Shown piece after piece: positions 1 to 8,734 of a stretch of 34,091 nucleotides of DNA; the first letter of the stretch is position 1; each line of letters opens with the position of its first letter. Where the stretch lies: contig CANRCU010000002.1 in NCBI GenBank assembly GCA_947629215.1, positions 1 through 34,091 on the forward strand, given 5' to 3'. Origin of the DNA: an uncultured Clostridia bacterium (GTDB taxonomy: Bacteria; Bacillota; Clostridia; Lachnospirales; CAG-274). Under the pieces are notes generated by a model. That model was not told where the DNA came from and made no database searches. It worked only from the letters and a program-made list of their open reading frames with translations. A program made the position numbers and the translations under genes.

Positions 1-1
1 A

Positions 2-793
2 TTACCACAATGAACATCCGGATTGGATTATTTTTGGTTCAGAAACGGCTTCCAACAATGCACCAAGCGCATTATACGCTGTCTGCAATGTTTCTTTATT
101 TGCACCGCTTATCTTTTTACCGGCTTTTTCTACTGCCGTATCTGTTCTTTGTTTCTCAACGTATTCATCTGCAAGTGCGCCCTTTTCCACCACATCAAAG
201 CCCAGCAATGCTGCCAATTTTTTAAAAACACCTTTTTTTTCGTTTTGTTCAGGCTCATTCACTGCATCCAAAACATTTTTTGTAACATTTTCCAACTGTA
301 TGTCCTCCTCGCTATAAACTCCAACGCCTCCCATAGAAAAGCCCGTAATTTCACCTTTTTCGATTGCATCCCATATCTTTTGATTGTCAATCTCCATCGT
401 CATCAGCCAAGTGCCTTTCTGCACTGGTTCGTCTCCACACTGAAAATCTGCTTTTGCAATCCAGCTTTCGACTACTGCTACGCCGTCCAATGGTTCAAAA
501 GAGTGCTGCAAATCAACCTTGTTCCCACTCTTTGCAAAATAATAAGCCGCTTTTGTAATTTCACTCTCGGTCATATAATTTCCGTGGGCATCTTCCGTCA
601 GTGGCTCATACACAACACCTGTCACAAAGTGATTGTCTGCATCTTTTTTTACAATTCGACCGCACGTTGTAAACGTCACCTTTCCATCATCAGCTTTTGT
701 GATAAGGAATTTTTTTAGGTTTGCTGCCTTATCCACCAAACTGACAAATTGGATTTTCGCATCTGTGATTTCGTATGCCTTTTTCACTTCCAT
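2..793 (-). CDS. XkdF-like phage head maturation protease
   Basis: This 263-residue protein resembles the XkdF/Peptidase S78_2 group of phage serine proteases, which sit beside portal and minor-head genes and are thought to process the scaffold or head proteins. The N-terminal AYEITDAKIQFVSLVDKAAN is typical of the group. A candidate catalytic His97 lies in DLQHSFEP and a candidate Ser153 in GFSMGG, the usual His/Ser order. The C-terminal third is charged and low in motifs and may be a scaffold-like tail. The stop codon lies at the window edge (2-4), so the gene is complete. An AAAGGGGGTG site lies upstream with rather long spacing to the ATG. A hairpin separates it from the minor head gene. 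The family call is good; the protease activity is inferred from the family. Confidence 0.8.
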   Translation of the reverse strand: MEVKKAYEITDAKIQFVSLVDKAANLKKFLITKADDGKVTFTTCGRIVKKDADNHFVTGVVYEPLTEDAHGNYMTESEITKAAYYFAKSGNKVDLQHSFEPLDGVAVVESWIAKADFQCGDEPVQKGTWLMTMEIDNQKIWDAIEKGEITGFSMGGVGVYSEEDIQLENVTKNVLDAVNEPEQNEKKGVFKKLAALLGFDVVEKGALADEYVEKQRTDTAVEKAGKKISGANKETLQTAYNALGALLEAVSEPKIIQSGCSLW

Positions 794-833
794 TTGTTCT
801 TGTTCACCCCCTTTCAGTATTGCATATATATAT

Positions 834-861
834 AAACAGGACTACGATTGCAGTCCTGTTT
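834..861 (-). terminator. Hairpin between minor head and protease genes
   Basis: A perfect 10-bp stem (834-843 pairing with 852-861, arm AAACAGGACT) encloses an 8-base loop just after the stop of the minor head gene at 864. On the minus strand it is followed by TATATATATA rather than a clean T-run, so it may attenuate rather than fully terminate, leaving read-through into the protease gene. Confidence 0.55.
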
Positions 862-863
862 TC

Positions 864-2504
864 TCATTGCTTTTTCCCGTGAATATAATTTGCTACATTC
901 GCAAGAAAATTAAGTCTTTCTTTCTTTCCATACGCAAACGCCCCTCCTATCGCATCGGCAAACTTTTCTGCTTCAATTACAGATGAGTTTGCCCCAAAAT
1001 AAGCAGTCGCCTCTTTGGATAGCCCTGCTTCTATGTTGAGCATTGCTGACCATCCCACCACATCAGTGCCGGCTATTTTACTTGAGTCTGCATAGGCGTG
1101 AGCAAATTCGTGAAAAATATGAAATCCCGTTGCACGGTCGCTTAAATAAATATGCCCTTCATCAGCAACCTTTCCTTCGCCAATCGCTCTGTAACTGTAT
1201 TGTCCTTGAACGTCAAGCCCTGTTTCCCAAAAATGAATTGTCTTAACACTTGATAGTCCTCCTATATCCTCGTATTGTTCAACAGCAGCAATAATTGTGT
1301 CCATTTGCCTTTTTACCGCCGGAATTTCATCGTGCCATCTTTCTTGCAATGGAATACAGGATGTTTCTACGTTAATGCCCTTATCTTTTAAGTAATCCTG
1401 AAAATCCGCCGCAGTTTTCACCCTGTCAGTCGCTGCTTCAATCCGTTCTCTCGCACTATCCGTAAGGTGTAAATCTGATACATCTCCGGTTAATTCGTAA
1501 TCATCTTTACCGCCCTTAAAGCTATCCGCAGAAAAGGTTGTCTCCACTTTTTCAGACTGCAATTCCCTATACATTTCGTCAAGTTCCCTTTCCCAGTCCT
1601 CGTCCATTTCAGCAATAGCTTCATCTCGTAACTGCTGGCGTTCCTCCGCAGATAAGCCAAGTATGCTTTCATCAACAACATCTTCTGCTATACAGTGACA
1701 GTTTATTGCCTCCTCTGCCGGCAGAATTGTATCAACCGGAAACATAGGATAATATAAAGACCCATCTACTCCGATAAGTTCAAATGGTTTGTCCTTATCC
1801 ACCGTCTGCCCATCAATAGCAACGTGATTTTCTCTCGGCTGATTTTTGTATGCTCCTGTATGTCTCCATCTTTTTTTAGTAATACACGGGCATTGCATCC
1901 GAGCCTCATTCTTTGACACGTTATGCGCTCGCAGCATTTCTGTTACCGCAACACGGCGTGCTTTGTAATACTCGTCCCTTACACCACTATCAAGAATAGC
2001 TTTCGAGATAGTTACTATGCCATCACCATTTTCAAGACTTTTTTTCAGAATACTGTCAATTTCTTTATGACTGTTTAACTTCATTATCGATGCAAGTGTA
2101 TTACTCCATCCATCAATCCAGTCAGTTGTTTTTTTTGATACTGAATTAATCTTTATTGCACTGTCCGTATCTGACGTGTACTTAACCACCATTTTCGGCA
2201 CATACTTTGTAAATTGTTTTTTTGCAGCCTCCGCTATTTTTTTATCTGTTTTATCTATTGATTTAATATGGTCCACTACTTCAAGTAGTCCGTCTACACT
2301 TTTTTGTCCCAAAATTCTTGAAACAAAAAGTTCTGTTTGGTCTACAAGTGCCGCTGCAACATCGTCCTCCATCTCCGAAACCATTTTCACGCTATCTTTT
2401 GGCAATGCTCTGCCTTCGGCTGCAAGCTCATCTTTCAGGTCATCATCTGCCATAGCAATATATCTATCTATAGCCTTGATAACATCGCCGCATATACTAC
2501 ACAT
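864..2504 (-). CDS. Minor head protein (Mu gpF-like) fused to a zinc metallopeptidase domain
   Basis: This 546-residue protein has two parts. The first (about residues 160-275) matches the Mu gpF/SPP1 gp7 minor head family: VAVTEMLRAHN, then RWRHTGAY and a closing INCHC motif. Such proteins join portal and capsid and may be ejected with DNA. The C-terminal part carries HEFAH at about residues 465-469, preceded by a strand ending DEGHIYLSD, and a downstream EAEKFADAIG whose Glu could be the third zinc ligand, as in gluzincins. Start choice: an ATG at 2504 overlaps the stop of the preceding 35-codon gene (ATGTGTAG) and has GGGGGCG upstream. A TTG at 2561 or ATG at 2519 in the same frame would read through that gene and has poor ribosome sites. 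The gpF call is strong; the peptidase is read from the motif. Confidence 0.83.
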   Translation of the reverse strand: MCSICGDVIKAIDRYIAMADDDLKDELAAEGRALPKDSVKMVSEMEDDVAAALVDQTELFVSRILGQKSVDGLLEVVDHIKSIDKTDKKIAEAAKKQFTKYVPKMVVKYTSDTDSAIKINSVSKKTTDWIDGWSNTLASIMKLNSHKEIDSILKKSLENGDGIVTISKAILDSGVRDEYYKARRVAVTEMLRAHNVSKNEARMQCPCITKKRWRHTGAYKNQPRENHVAIDGQTVDKDKPFELIGVDGSLYYPMFPVDTILPAEEAINCHCIAEDVVDESILGLSAEERQQLRDEAIAEMDEDWERELDEMYRELQSEKVETTFSADSFKGGKDDYELTGDVSDLHLTDSARERIEAATDRVKTAADFQDYLKDKGINVETSCIPLQERWHDEIPAVKRQMDTIIAAVEQYEDIGGLSSVKTIHFWETGLDVQGQYSYRAIGEGKVADEGHIYLSDRATGFHIFHEFAHAYADSSKIAGTDVVGWSAMLNIEAGLSKEATAYFGANSSVIEAEKFADAIGGAFAYGKKERLNFLANVANYIHGKKQ

Positions 2505-2604
2505 TGTTTTCGCCCCCATTACGTTCAGAAACTTTACATAGAGCAGTAATGAATACTCCAACAGTTCCGCCCGTCAAGAAACCTATAACCAGTCCCAGCA
2601 ACAT
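2497..2604 (-). CDS. DUF3789-type micro-protein
   Basis: This 35-residue protein begins MLLGLVIGFLTGGTVGVFI and ends with a short polar tail (KVSERNGGENNV). It matches the pattern of DUF3789 proteins: one hydrophobic segment with glycines, found in Firmicutes phages and conjugative elements, of unknown role. It starts 3 bases after the portal stop, and its own stop overlaps the ATG of the minor head gene, so it is probably translationally coupled to both. The single predicted membrane segment (about residues 2-22) suggests insertion in the host membrane. The function is not known. Confidence 0.8.
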   Translation of the reverse strand: MLLGLVIGFLTGGTVGVFITALCKVSERNGGENNV

Positions 2605-2607
2605 ATC

Positions 2608-4173
2608 CTACACCCCCTTGTCCTGTTCCAACTTCTGTAAATACCTCTTAATCTGTTTTAAAACAGGCACAATTTCATCATCGTGGTTGTTATGCGCCTT
2701 TTGAATTGCCATATTTACACCAAGCAAACCCGATATTGCATCTGTGGCGTTCGTAGAGCCTTTGGAATACGCAATCGGTATTTCTCCCCACTCTCCATCG
2801 TAATCCTCAGATACTTCACCGAGAGCCTCAAATACAATCTGTTTAGCTTTATTCGGGGTAAGCCCACCTGCACCGTTGCATACTTCCAGTATCTTTACAA
2901 GGTCATCCGGATTTGATATGTCCGGTTCAAGGAAGTACGCCTCTACATATTGAAATCCGAACTCGCTTAACAGCTTGTTATTTATTACCCACGCAAGGGA
3001 TTTTCTTTCGGGCTGGAATACCTGTTTTTCGGTCACTTCCATAGCGGTCTGCGCTGTTGCACGATTAAAGTCCGTAGTATAACCTACATACAAATCCGGA
3101 AGCAAAAATGCGCTTTGTACTTTCTTTCTGCCATTGTCGAGATATGCTTGAAAAAGCTCATCTTGTTGCAATATACTTGCAAGGTCTTTCACTTCAATGG
3201 TTGGTTGGTTTGTTCCCTCAAATTCAAGGTTGTTGTCTGTGCTTTCTGTTTCAAGTATAATAAAAGCGTGTTGTCCCTCTACACCTTTTATGTCATTCAT
3301 ATAATGTTGCAACTTTTCAAAGCTTTCATCGGTGAGTGTACCGCCTTGTATCATAATCATAAGGGGTGTGTGTCTGCCGTTTCTGAAATAATTATTATTC
3401 AAATATTCCGCTTTTCTCATACCATCAACCGATAATGATTGTCCCATCCAACGAACTTCGCCATATGGTTCTGTGCCGATAGCAAATTCCAGTATTTCGT
3501 TAGCCTGATACTCAATATCAAGTTTGTCAACATACAGTCCTGTACGTTTATCCATTATTCGCTTGTCCCCAAACTCTTTAAAGTAAACAGTTCTACCTCC
3601 ACTTTGTTGTCGATACTTCATAAACTTTTTGGGGCGTTTTTCAATTCTGCCATTATACCAAAAATCCGTTTCTTGATATGGTTCCAATGGAATTGTTTTC
3701 GTAACGCTTGGTGTATCTTTCACAAATTCAATCTGACTGACCTCACCAGCCATATTTCTGATAACTTCAAGATACGCAATGCCATACATTTCTCTTGCTT
3801 CAATAACGTCCTCGAACACTTCCTTTGTGTCCATATCCATATTAAGCAAGTTTATTATTTCTTCGGCTCTCTTGTATTCGGCTGCCATCTCCGGAGTTTC
3901 GTCTACATCATCTTTGTATCGAATACCAATTCCATAGCCCGGAATATTATTACGATATGCCCTCGTACATTGTGGCAGAATTGTCGATTGGCTCACCATT
4001 GCCCGTAAACCTCTCATATTATACGTTGGTGCTATCCATTCACTGGCGTTTGCTGTTTCCTCCGGACTTACCTGTGTAGGTGTCAACGACTTTTCTATCA
4101 AATCGTCAAGAGGTGTTTGGCTCTTAATCACTTTTACATCCATCTTAATAGGGCGCAAAGTTTTTTTGCTCAT
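2608..4173 (-). CDS. Phage portal protein (PBSX-like)
   Basis: This 521-residue portal protein forms the dodecameric DNA channel at one capsid vertex. It resembles the PBSX/HK97-type portal family: an N-terminal block with QCTRAYRNNIPGYGI, the central SVDGMRKAEYLNNNYFRNG and the later RATAQTAMEVTEKQVFQPER, which are typical of these proteins. It lies directly after large terminase with a one-base TAATG overlap and an AAGGAG site 9 bases before its ATG, so expression is coupled. The length is normal for the family and no truncation is seen. The C-terminus (about residues 440-521) includes the segment ISGLLGVNMAIQKA, which may be a coiled or disordered tail. Confidence 0.9.
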   Translation of the reverse strand: MSKKTLRPIKMDVKVIKSQTPLDDLIEKSLTPTQVSPEETANASEWIAPTYNMRGLRAMVSQSTILPQCTRAYRNNIPGYGIGIRYKDDVDETPEMAAEYKRAEEIINLLNMDMDTKEVFEDVIEAREMYGIAYLEVIRNMAGEVSQIEFVKDTPSVTKTIPLEPYQETDFWYNGRIEKRPKKFMKYRQQSGGRTVYFKEFGDKRIMDKRTGLYVDKLDIEYQANEILEFAIGTEPYGEVRWMGQSLSVDGMRKAEYLNNNYFRNGRHTPLMIMIQGGTLTDESFEKLQHYMNDIKGVEGQHAFIILETESTDNNLEFEGTNQPTIEVKDLASILQQDELFQAYLDNGRKKVQSAFLLPDLYVGYTTDFNRATAQTAMEVTEKQVFQPERKSLAWVINNKLLSEFGFQYVEAYFLEPDISNPDDLVKILEVCNGAGGLTPNKAKQIVFEALGEVSEDYDGEWGEIPIAYSKGSTNATDAISGLLGVNMAIQKAHNNHDDEIVPVLKQIKRYLQKLEQDKGV

Positions 4174-5582
4174 TATGCCTCGCTCCTTTTCTTAGATTTT
4201 GCCTTGACCGGCAGACATAATAAAAGCAAGCAATCTGCTTCATCGGGGCTATGTTGTCCTCGCTTTTTAACATCTTTCTTGCTCTCAATCCTAATTTTAC
4301 TGGTTTCCGTCATTTCATATTTTCGTGTTGATAGCTGTGCTACAAGGTCATTATCATCAGGAAGAATAAGCTCGCAGGGCTTCTTCGTTCCATCTTCCTC
4401 GTCGTATGTTGACAACAATTTCTTAACTATCGCCATCATATATGTAGTGCTATCATAAAAATGTTTGTGCTTTATTCTCTGTCCAAACTTTACAGGAATA
4501 ACATCAAGCCACCAAAACCGTTCCGGTTGGTTTCTTTTTATCTGTCGTAATCTATCAACAACACCGCCCCCAACTCCACCGTCATCAATCTTGACAGGTA
4601 TAGTCTCTTTCCAGTGGTATTGTTTAACAAGCATTTCACCGCAGGCAACAATATCATCTGCTGTTTTCATTGTGTCTTGTCCTCTACGCTTACGATAAAA
4701 CGTAACTTTTTCGTCTATCTTATAGCCAATACAGGTTTTATCGTCCCCAAATCTGGCAATATCCGCACCAATATGGATGCTATTCGGATTTTTTCGGGGA
4801 GAATATTCCGTCATAATGCTGTTTTCACACATTGACAATGGAATATAGACATCGTCTTCCTGTAACGGAAATTCACCGGCAACACGAACACGGAATATAT
4901 CGCTATCCTCACCATACATATTTATTATCATATCAACAAAGTCTTGTGATACTTGTGTAGACTTTCTGCCATCTATGTGGAACGTTTTGTAGCTCCCTCT
5001 ATTCTTGTTATGACTATCGTAAAAAAAACCACTCAATTGCGTAGGGTTCCCGCACATCAAAAGCCTTGCTCCTGCGGTAGACAATGAACCGAGTACAGGC
5101 TCATATACCGCATCATCAACGCCCGATGCCTCGTCAATAATATATAAAACGTGTTCTGCGTGAAATCCTTGCAACGCATCCGGCTTCGTACTGGTACGAG
5201 CAACCGCAAACCATTCCTCCGGATGCCCTTTCATATACAGCTTTGATTTTGTCCATATAAGTTCCCTTTCTAATGACGGATTATTACGCATCCATTTATT
5301 AACTTCTGCCCAAAGTATATCGAATAACTGGTGTTGGGTAGGGGCTGTACACGGGATTTTAGGAAACGGGCGGGTCATCATAAACCATATGATTGCCCAC
5401 GCCTCAACTGCACTTTTACCAACACCATGCCCACTTCGCACGCTTGTCATCTGATTATGTACAAGGCTGTTCAAAATATCGCACTGGTCTTTGTTTGGTT
5501 CTGCTTTTATAATGTCTTGTGTAAACTCAACTGGGTGAGTAGCATAATAAAGTATGTGTTCATTCTTCATTTTCTGCATCAT
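4173..5582 (-). CDS. terL: Terminase large subunit
   Basis: This 469-residue packaging motor has an N-terminal ATPase and a C-terminal RNase H-like nuclease. Visible motifs are Walker A RSGHGVGKS (49-57), Walker B VLYIIDE with D150/E151, and the coupling motif GNPTQ (178-182). The nuclease acidic positions are in GADIARFGDD (D274), KIDDGG (D333/D334) and HSPDEAD (D447/D450). It pumps and cuts concatemeric phage DNA at the portal. The gene overlaps the small-terminase end by 23 bases and is coupled to the portal gene through TAATG. The first ATG is used here; an ATG at codon 5 is an alternative. Confidence 0.95.
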   Translation of the reverse strand: MMQKMKNEHILYYATHPVEFTQDIIKAEPNKDQCDILNSLVHNQMTSVRSGHGVGKSAVEAWAIIWFMMTRPFPKIPCTAPTQHQLFDILWAEVNKWMRNNPSLERELIWTKSKLYMKGHPEEWFAVARTSTKPDALQGFHAEHVLYIIDEASGVDDAVYEPVLGSLSTAGARLLMCGNPTQLSGFFYDSHNKNRGSYKTFHIDGRKSTQVSQDFVDMIINMYGEDSDIFRVRVAGEFPLQEDDVYIPLSMCENSIMTEYSPRKNPNSIHIGADIARFGDDKTCIGYKIDEKVTFYRKRRGQDTMKTADDIVACGEMLVKQYHWKETIPVKIDDGGVGGGVVDRLRQIKRNQPERFWWLDVIPVKFGQRIKHKHFYDSTTYMMAIVKKLLSTYDEEDGTKKPCELILPDDNDLVAQLSTRKYEMTETSKIRIESKKDVKKRGQHSPDEADCLLLLCLPVKAKSKKRSEA

Positions 5583-6051
5583 CCTCTGTTCCTATTCTCT
5601 GCTCGTAAGCCTCCATAATTGCATCCGCCAACGAACCTGACATATCCATATCCGCTGCGGCTTTTGCATCCTGCTCTTTTTTGTATTTGAACTCGTCTTG
5701 TTTTAGCTTGAACTCTTTCTTTTGCATCTCCTGCTTCGGGTCCTCTCCCACAAGCTCACGGATAAATTGTGCTGCTTTAACATTTCCGGCAAGAGCCTCT
5801 TGTAACATCGCAACCATAATACCCATTTGATAGGTCGCATCTTCTTCGTCAATGCCAACCAACTTTAGCTTTCGTGTTATTTCCTTTGAGGTTATTGGCA
5901 TATCCATAAGCATTTTTGCACCGCTTTTCATAGTACGTTTGCGCCGACGGGATGCTCCTGAGTTTATTCCACCTTTTCGGGCTATTTCTCGTACTTCTTC
6001 CGTGCTTCGACTATCAAAGCCCTTACCCTTTAGGTTGTCCGCTCCCGCCAT
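5560..6051 (-). CDS. Probable terminase small subunit
   Basis: This 163-residue protein is probably the DNA-recognition subunit of the packaging terminase, judged mainly from its position immediately upstream of and overlapping large terminase. The N-terminal part has a basic KGG-type segment (EIARKGGINSGASRRRKR) suited to DNA contact. The middle (MPITSKEITRKLKLVGID, then YQMGIMVAMLQEALAGN) is helical, and a Lys/Glu-rich stretch (FKLKQDEFKYKKEQDAKAA) predicts a coiled coil for oligomerisation. Start: GGGAGGTG lies 6 bases before the ATG at 6051; an in-frame GTG at 6060 is part of that ribosome site. Similar KGG-type proteins precede TerL in other Clostridia phages. No direct motif proves the function. 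Confidence 0.6.
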   Translation of the reverse strand: MAGADNLKGKGFDSRSTEEVREIARKGGINSGASRRRKRTMKSGAKMLMDMPITSKEITRKLKLVGIDEEDATYQMGIMVAMLQEALAGNVKAAQFIRELVGEDPKQEMQKKEFKLKQDEFKYKKEQDAKAAADMDMSGSLADAIMEAYEQRIGTEDDAENEE

Positions 6052-6092
6052 CGCAATCACCTCCCGTCCTCAATACGGAACGGCTGCAACCA

Positions 6093-7052
6093 TTAGATGA
6101 AATACGGGTCTTTCCGCTGCTTCATCGTCTGGGCAACAAACATATTGGGGGCGGTCATTCTACACGGTATGTCGCATTTACTCATATCTGTTTGTGCCTG
6201 TGCTTTCTTTTCCAAAATATCATCATCCAAAATATGCCCTACTATCTGATACGGCTTATGACAACAATACATTACCTCGCCACGCTCGTTTACGCCTATC
6301 TGCGCCCATTGTGCTGTACAAGTAGTTTCCTGCTTTTCGAGTAAATCCCACTTAAAGTTTAATGTAACACGACTGTCCTTTGCCGCAAGTGCCTTTATTG
6401 CCGCCGTTATTTCCCGTGCTTGTGTTTTTTTCAGCTTATCCTTATAATAACTACCGCCTGTACTTTCCAACGGTCTGAACGAATAGTAGTCTACATCAAG
6501 CCCTCTGTTGGCTTCATAGAATTTCAGAACACCCTCTACACTTTCGGCAACGAATTGTACACCAAGGCTTGTCTTTGGGCTGTTTTCCTTTTTCCATTCT
6601 GCATATGCTCTGATATTCTCAATAACTTGTTTGTATTTTCTTACTCCTCTGGACCTTTCGTAGCTTTCTTCATCGTAACCGTCAAGGCTTACTTTTATAT
6701 AATCAGGCTTAAAATACACAAGGTTGTTAAAATTAGTATTAATACCATAATGTAGCCCTTGTTCTTCCATCCAATTTGTTATTCGCAGGAAATCCGGGCA
6801 TATCGTTGGTTCGCCTCCTCCTGTCAGAATAAACCCCTGAACGCCAATAGCCCGCAGTTTCTCTGCATAGGTTATAAATTCCTCATACGTCATTGCTTTC
6901 GTCCCGTTAGGCAACGTCCAACGTGCGTAGGTGCAATATGGACATCTGTTATTGCAATAATTCGTGAGGAATATATCTGCCGTAATCGGTCTAAAATCCC
7001 CTGCCACTCTATCAACGTGGCTGAACATTTTATCCCCCGTTATGTTCGACAT
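6093..7052 (-). CDS. Radical SAM protein of a phage DNA-modification cassette
   Basis: This 319-residue radical SAM enzyme has the 4Fe-4S motif NYCNNRCPYC (C33, C37, C40) and the SAM-binding GGGEPT at 77-82. The C-terminus holds further cysteines: C245, the pair C263/C264 in MYCCHKP, and C293/C297 in CDIPC. These could bind an auxiliary cluster in a SPASM/twitch-like region. Such enzymes make a 5'-deoxyadenosyl radical to start difficult alkylations, methylations or rearrangements. It follows two TAGT-type glycosyltransferases and a ParB-like protein in one coupled set and lies just before terminase, so a substrate in DNA or a nucleotide/sugar precursor is inferred. The start at 7052 has GGGGGCG upstream. 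ATG at 7028, just after the stop of the upstream gene and behind GGGGGATAAA, is equally plausible. The reaction is unknown. Confidence 0.82.
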   Translation of the reverse strand: MSNITGDKMFSHVDRVAGDFRPITADIFLTNYCNNRCPYCTYARWTLPNGTKAMTYEEFITYAEKLRAIGVQGFILTGGGEPTICPDFLRITNWMEEQGLHYGINTNFNNLVYFKPDYIKVSLDGYDEESYERSRGVRKYKQVIENIRAYAEWKKENSPKTSLGVQFVAESVEGVLKFYEANRGLDVDYYSFRPLESTGGSYYKDKLKKTQAREITAAIKALAAKDSRVTLNFKWDLLEKQETTCTAQWAQIGVNERGEVMYCCHKPYQIVGHILDDDILEKKAQAQTDMSKCDIPCRMTAPNMFVAQTMKQRKDPYFI

Positions 7053-7911
7053 TCTCTTTCGCCCCCTTTTTCCATTTCTGGTTTAGTATCTTCGGCGCAC
7101 ATTTTCCCCAATCTATCTTGTGATGTATGCGCTTATGTTTTGTATACATCATTCCGACCTTTACCGCTGACGGCATACTCATAACGGCATAAAATGTTTT
7201 GAGATAAGTTCCACCTTCTTTGTATGCATCTGTCATACCTCCCGTCAATGATTGTGTTGGCAACTGAATAACAGCAAATGCCGTATATGAAAAGAACAGC
7301 CTTCCTCGGCTGCTCTGTGTCGTGTATGTAACAACATCTTCGTTCATTGTACCTTTGAACTGTATCGGTCTGTCTGTCCGGCAAAAGAAACTGTTCATCG
7401 CTTTTCGGAGCAGTCCCTTTTTAAAGTTCCCACCATCCAGTCCTCCAACAAAATCGCCACCTTGACAAAATGCAACTGTATCTGCATTTGATGTATCAAG
7501 AAAATTCAGCATATCCTCAAATACTCTGTCAAAATCTTTTACCGACTTATATTTCAAAGCACCTTTATCCGCATAACGGTAGTCAATACTTTTGTAATCA
7601 TCATCAAGCATAAGGAAATATTTAAGACCTAAATTTTTTGCAATTTTCCAGCTTTCATTTCTGGCATATATAATTGCTCTATGGTCATTAAACGTATCCA
7701 TTGTATCTGCCGCATCATACGCTGCTTGCTTATCAAATACAATTACATGGTCTGCCCCATAATTTGAAATATACTTTTGTTGCTGGTCATCCTCATTGTC
7801 AATAACCATATACCAACGCCCTGTATATCCGCCCTTTTTTAACATTTTCATAGTAACAACATTATCTGCTCTGCCGTGTGTTAGTATGAATACCGCAAAA
7901 TCATTCCGCAT
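7030..7911 (-). CDS. TAGT-type glycosyltransferase 1 (predicted DNA-base glycosyltransferase)
   Basis: This 293-residue GT-A-like protein resembles the TET/JBP-associated glycosyltransferase (TAGT) family described by Iyer, Aravind and colleagues, predicted to put sugars on modified DNA bases in phages and related to the base-J transferase. Visible blocks are FILTHGRADNV (8-18), YMVIDNEDD (34-42), then AIIYARNESWKIAKNLG and the metal/sugar-nucleotide motif LDDDY (102-106), followed by IDYRY. No hydrophobic segment is seen. It overlaps its paralogue upstream by 11 bases and the radical SAM gene downstream by 23, indicating co-translation. It could instead act on a protein or surface glycan, but the family and the ParB/terminase context favour DNA. 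Confidence 0.78.
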   Translation of the reverse strand: MRNDFAVFILTHGRADNVVTMKMLKKGGYTGRWYMVIDNEDDQQQKYISNYGADHVIVFDKQAAYDAADTMDTFNDHRAIIYARNESWKIAKNLGLKYFLMLDDDYKSIDYRYADKGALKYKSVKDFDRVFEDMLNFLDTSNADTVAFCQGGDFVGGLDGGNFKKGLLRKAMNSFFCRTDRPIQFKGTMNEDVVTYTTQSSRGRLFFSYTAFAVIQLPTQSLTGGMTDAYKEGGTYLKTFYAVMSMPSAVKVGMMYTKHKRIHHKIDWGKCAPKILNQKWKKGAKENVEHNGG

Positions 7912-8734
7912 CTCGCTCCTTTCGCCACCTTTCGCTGATTATCCTTGGAACATTTGAAGAAAACCTATGACTTTTGCATCCATTTGTCCATCTATAAAAT
8001 GATGGTATCACCATATTGCCATAACTTTCAGCTACATAAGCCGAACTTGCAGCATATAAATCTTTATTTCCTCCATCTTCCATAGACCCCGGTGATGTCA
8101 TAGAAATAACTATTGGCATAAACGCTGCCGCTATTCTTCCCGTCATATTATTCAAATAGCAGTAAATACTATCTTCCCACAACGTACCTATAAAACCGAA
8201 CTGCTCTATATGCGTATTTATGATATATGCGTTTGTCGGGTTATAATAAAATCCACCTTTCTTGATAAGTGGATTGTCTGCTCCACCTATTAATCGTCCG
8301 GCACTCACAAACCCGCCACAAGCAAATCCACTATCAAGTACATACTTACAATATGCATCAAATATCTGGGTAAGATTTTTTACTTTCTTACTTGCCAGTT
8401 TCTTCCCATCTCTATACCTATATACAAAGGAGTTCAGGTCATCGTCAAGTAGCGCAAAACAATCGTACCCTTTCCCTTTTGCAATATCAAAACAGGCATT
8501 ACGAGCATATACAGGAGTTGTCATCTTTCCAAAGTTGTCCGCTGTGTCTACTTTCTTTGCATATTCCTCTTTTGAAAACCTTATAACGTGTCCGCTGTAT
8601 AATTTTTCATATTCCGTATCGTCCATATCATCTGCAACAATAAACCAATCCCCCCCATATCCCGCTTTTTTTAATGCTTTTACCGTGGAACATTGTGGGC
8701 GTTTGTGACTGATGATAAGGACAACATTACGCAT
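7901..8734 (-). CDS. TAGT-type glycosyltransferase 2 (paralogue)
   Basis: This 277-residue protein has the same order of blocks as its neighbour: LIISHKRPQCSTVKALKKAG, FIVADDMDD, VYARNACFDIAKGKG, LLDDDLNSFVYRY (DDD at 97-99) and a Trp/Arg-rich end (ERWRKERDAE). The two are therefore diverged paralogues of a GT-A-like fold (TAGT family). The first replaces HGRADNV with HKRPQCS in this copy, a region that may touch the acceptor, so the two may use different acceptors or act one after the other. The gene overlaps the ParB-like gene by 8 bases. Activity on modified DNA is inferred from family and context; the sugar donor cannot be predicted. Confidence 0.76.
   Translation of the reverse strand: MRNVVLIISHKRPQCSTVKALKKAGYGGDWFIVADDMDDTEYEKLYSGHVIRFSKEEYAKKVDTADNFGKMTTPVYARNACFDIAKGKGYDCFALLDDDLNSFVYRYRDGKKLASKKVKNLTQIFDAYCKYVLDSGFACGGFVSAGRLIGGADNPLIKKGGFYYNPTNAYIINTHIEQFGFIGTLWEDSIYCYLNNMTGRIAAAFMPIVISMTSPGSMEDGGNKDLYAASSAYVAESYGNMVIPSFYRWTNGCKSHRFSSNVPRIISERWRKERDAE

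Noticed and set aside
6093-7052. Radical SAM as a RiPP-maturing enzyme for the peptide at 29148
   Set aside because: The genes are about 22 kb apart, on different elements (phage versus host), and the radical SAM gene is coupled to TAGT and terminase genes.
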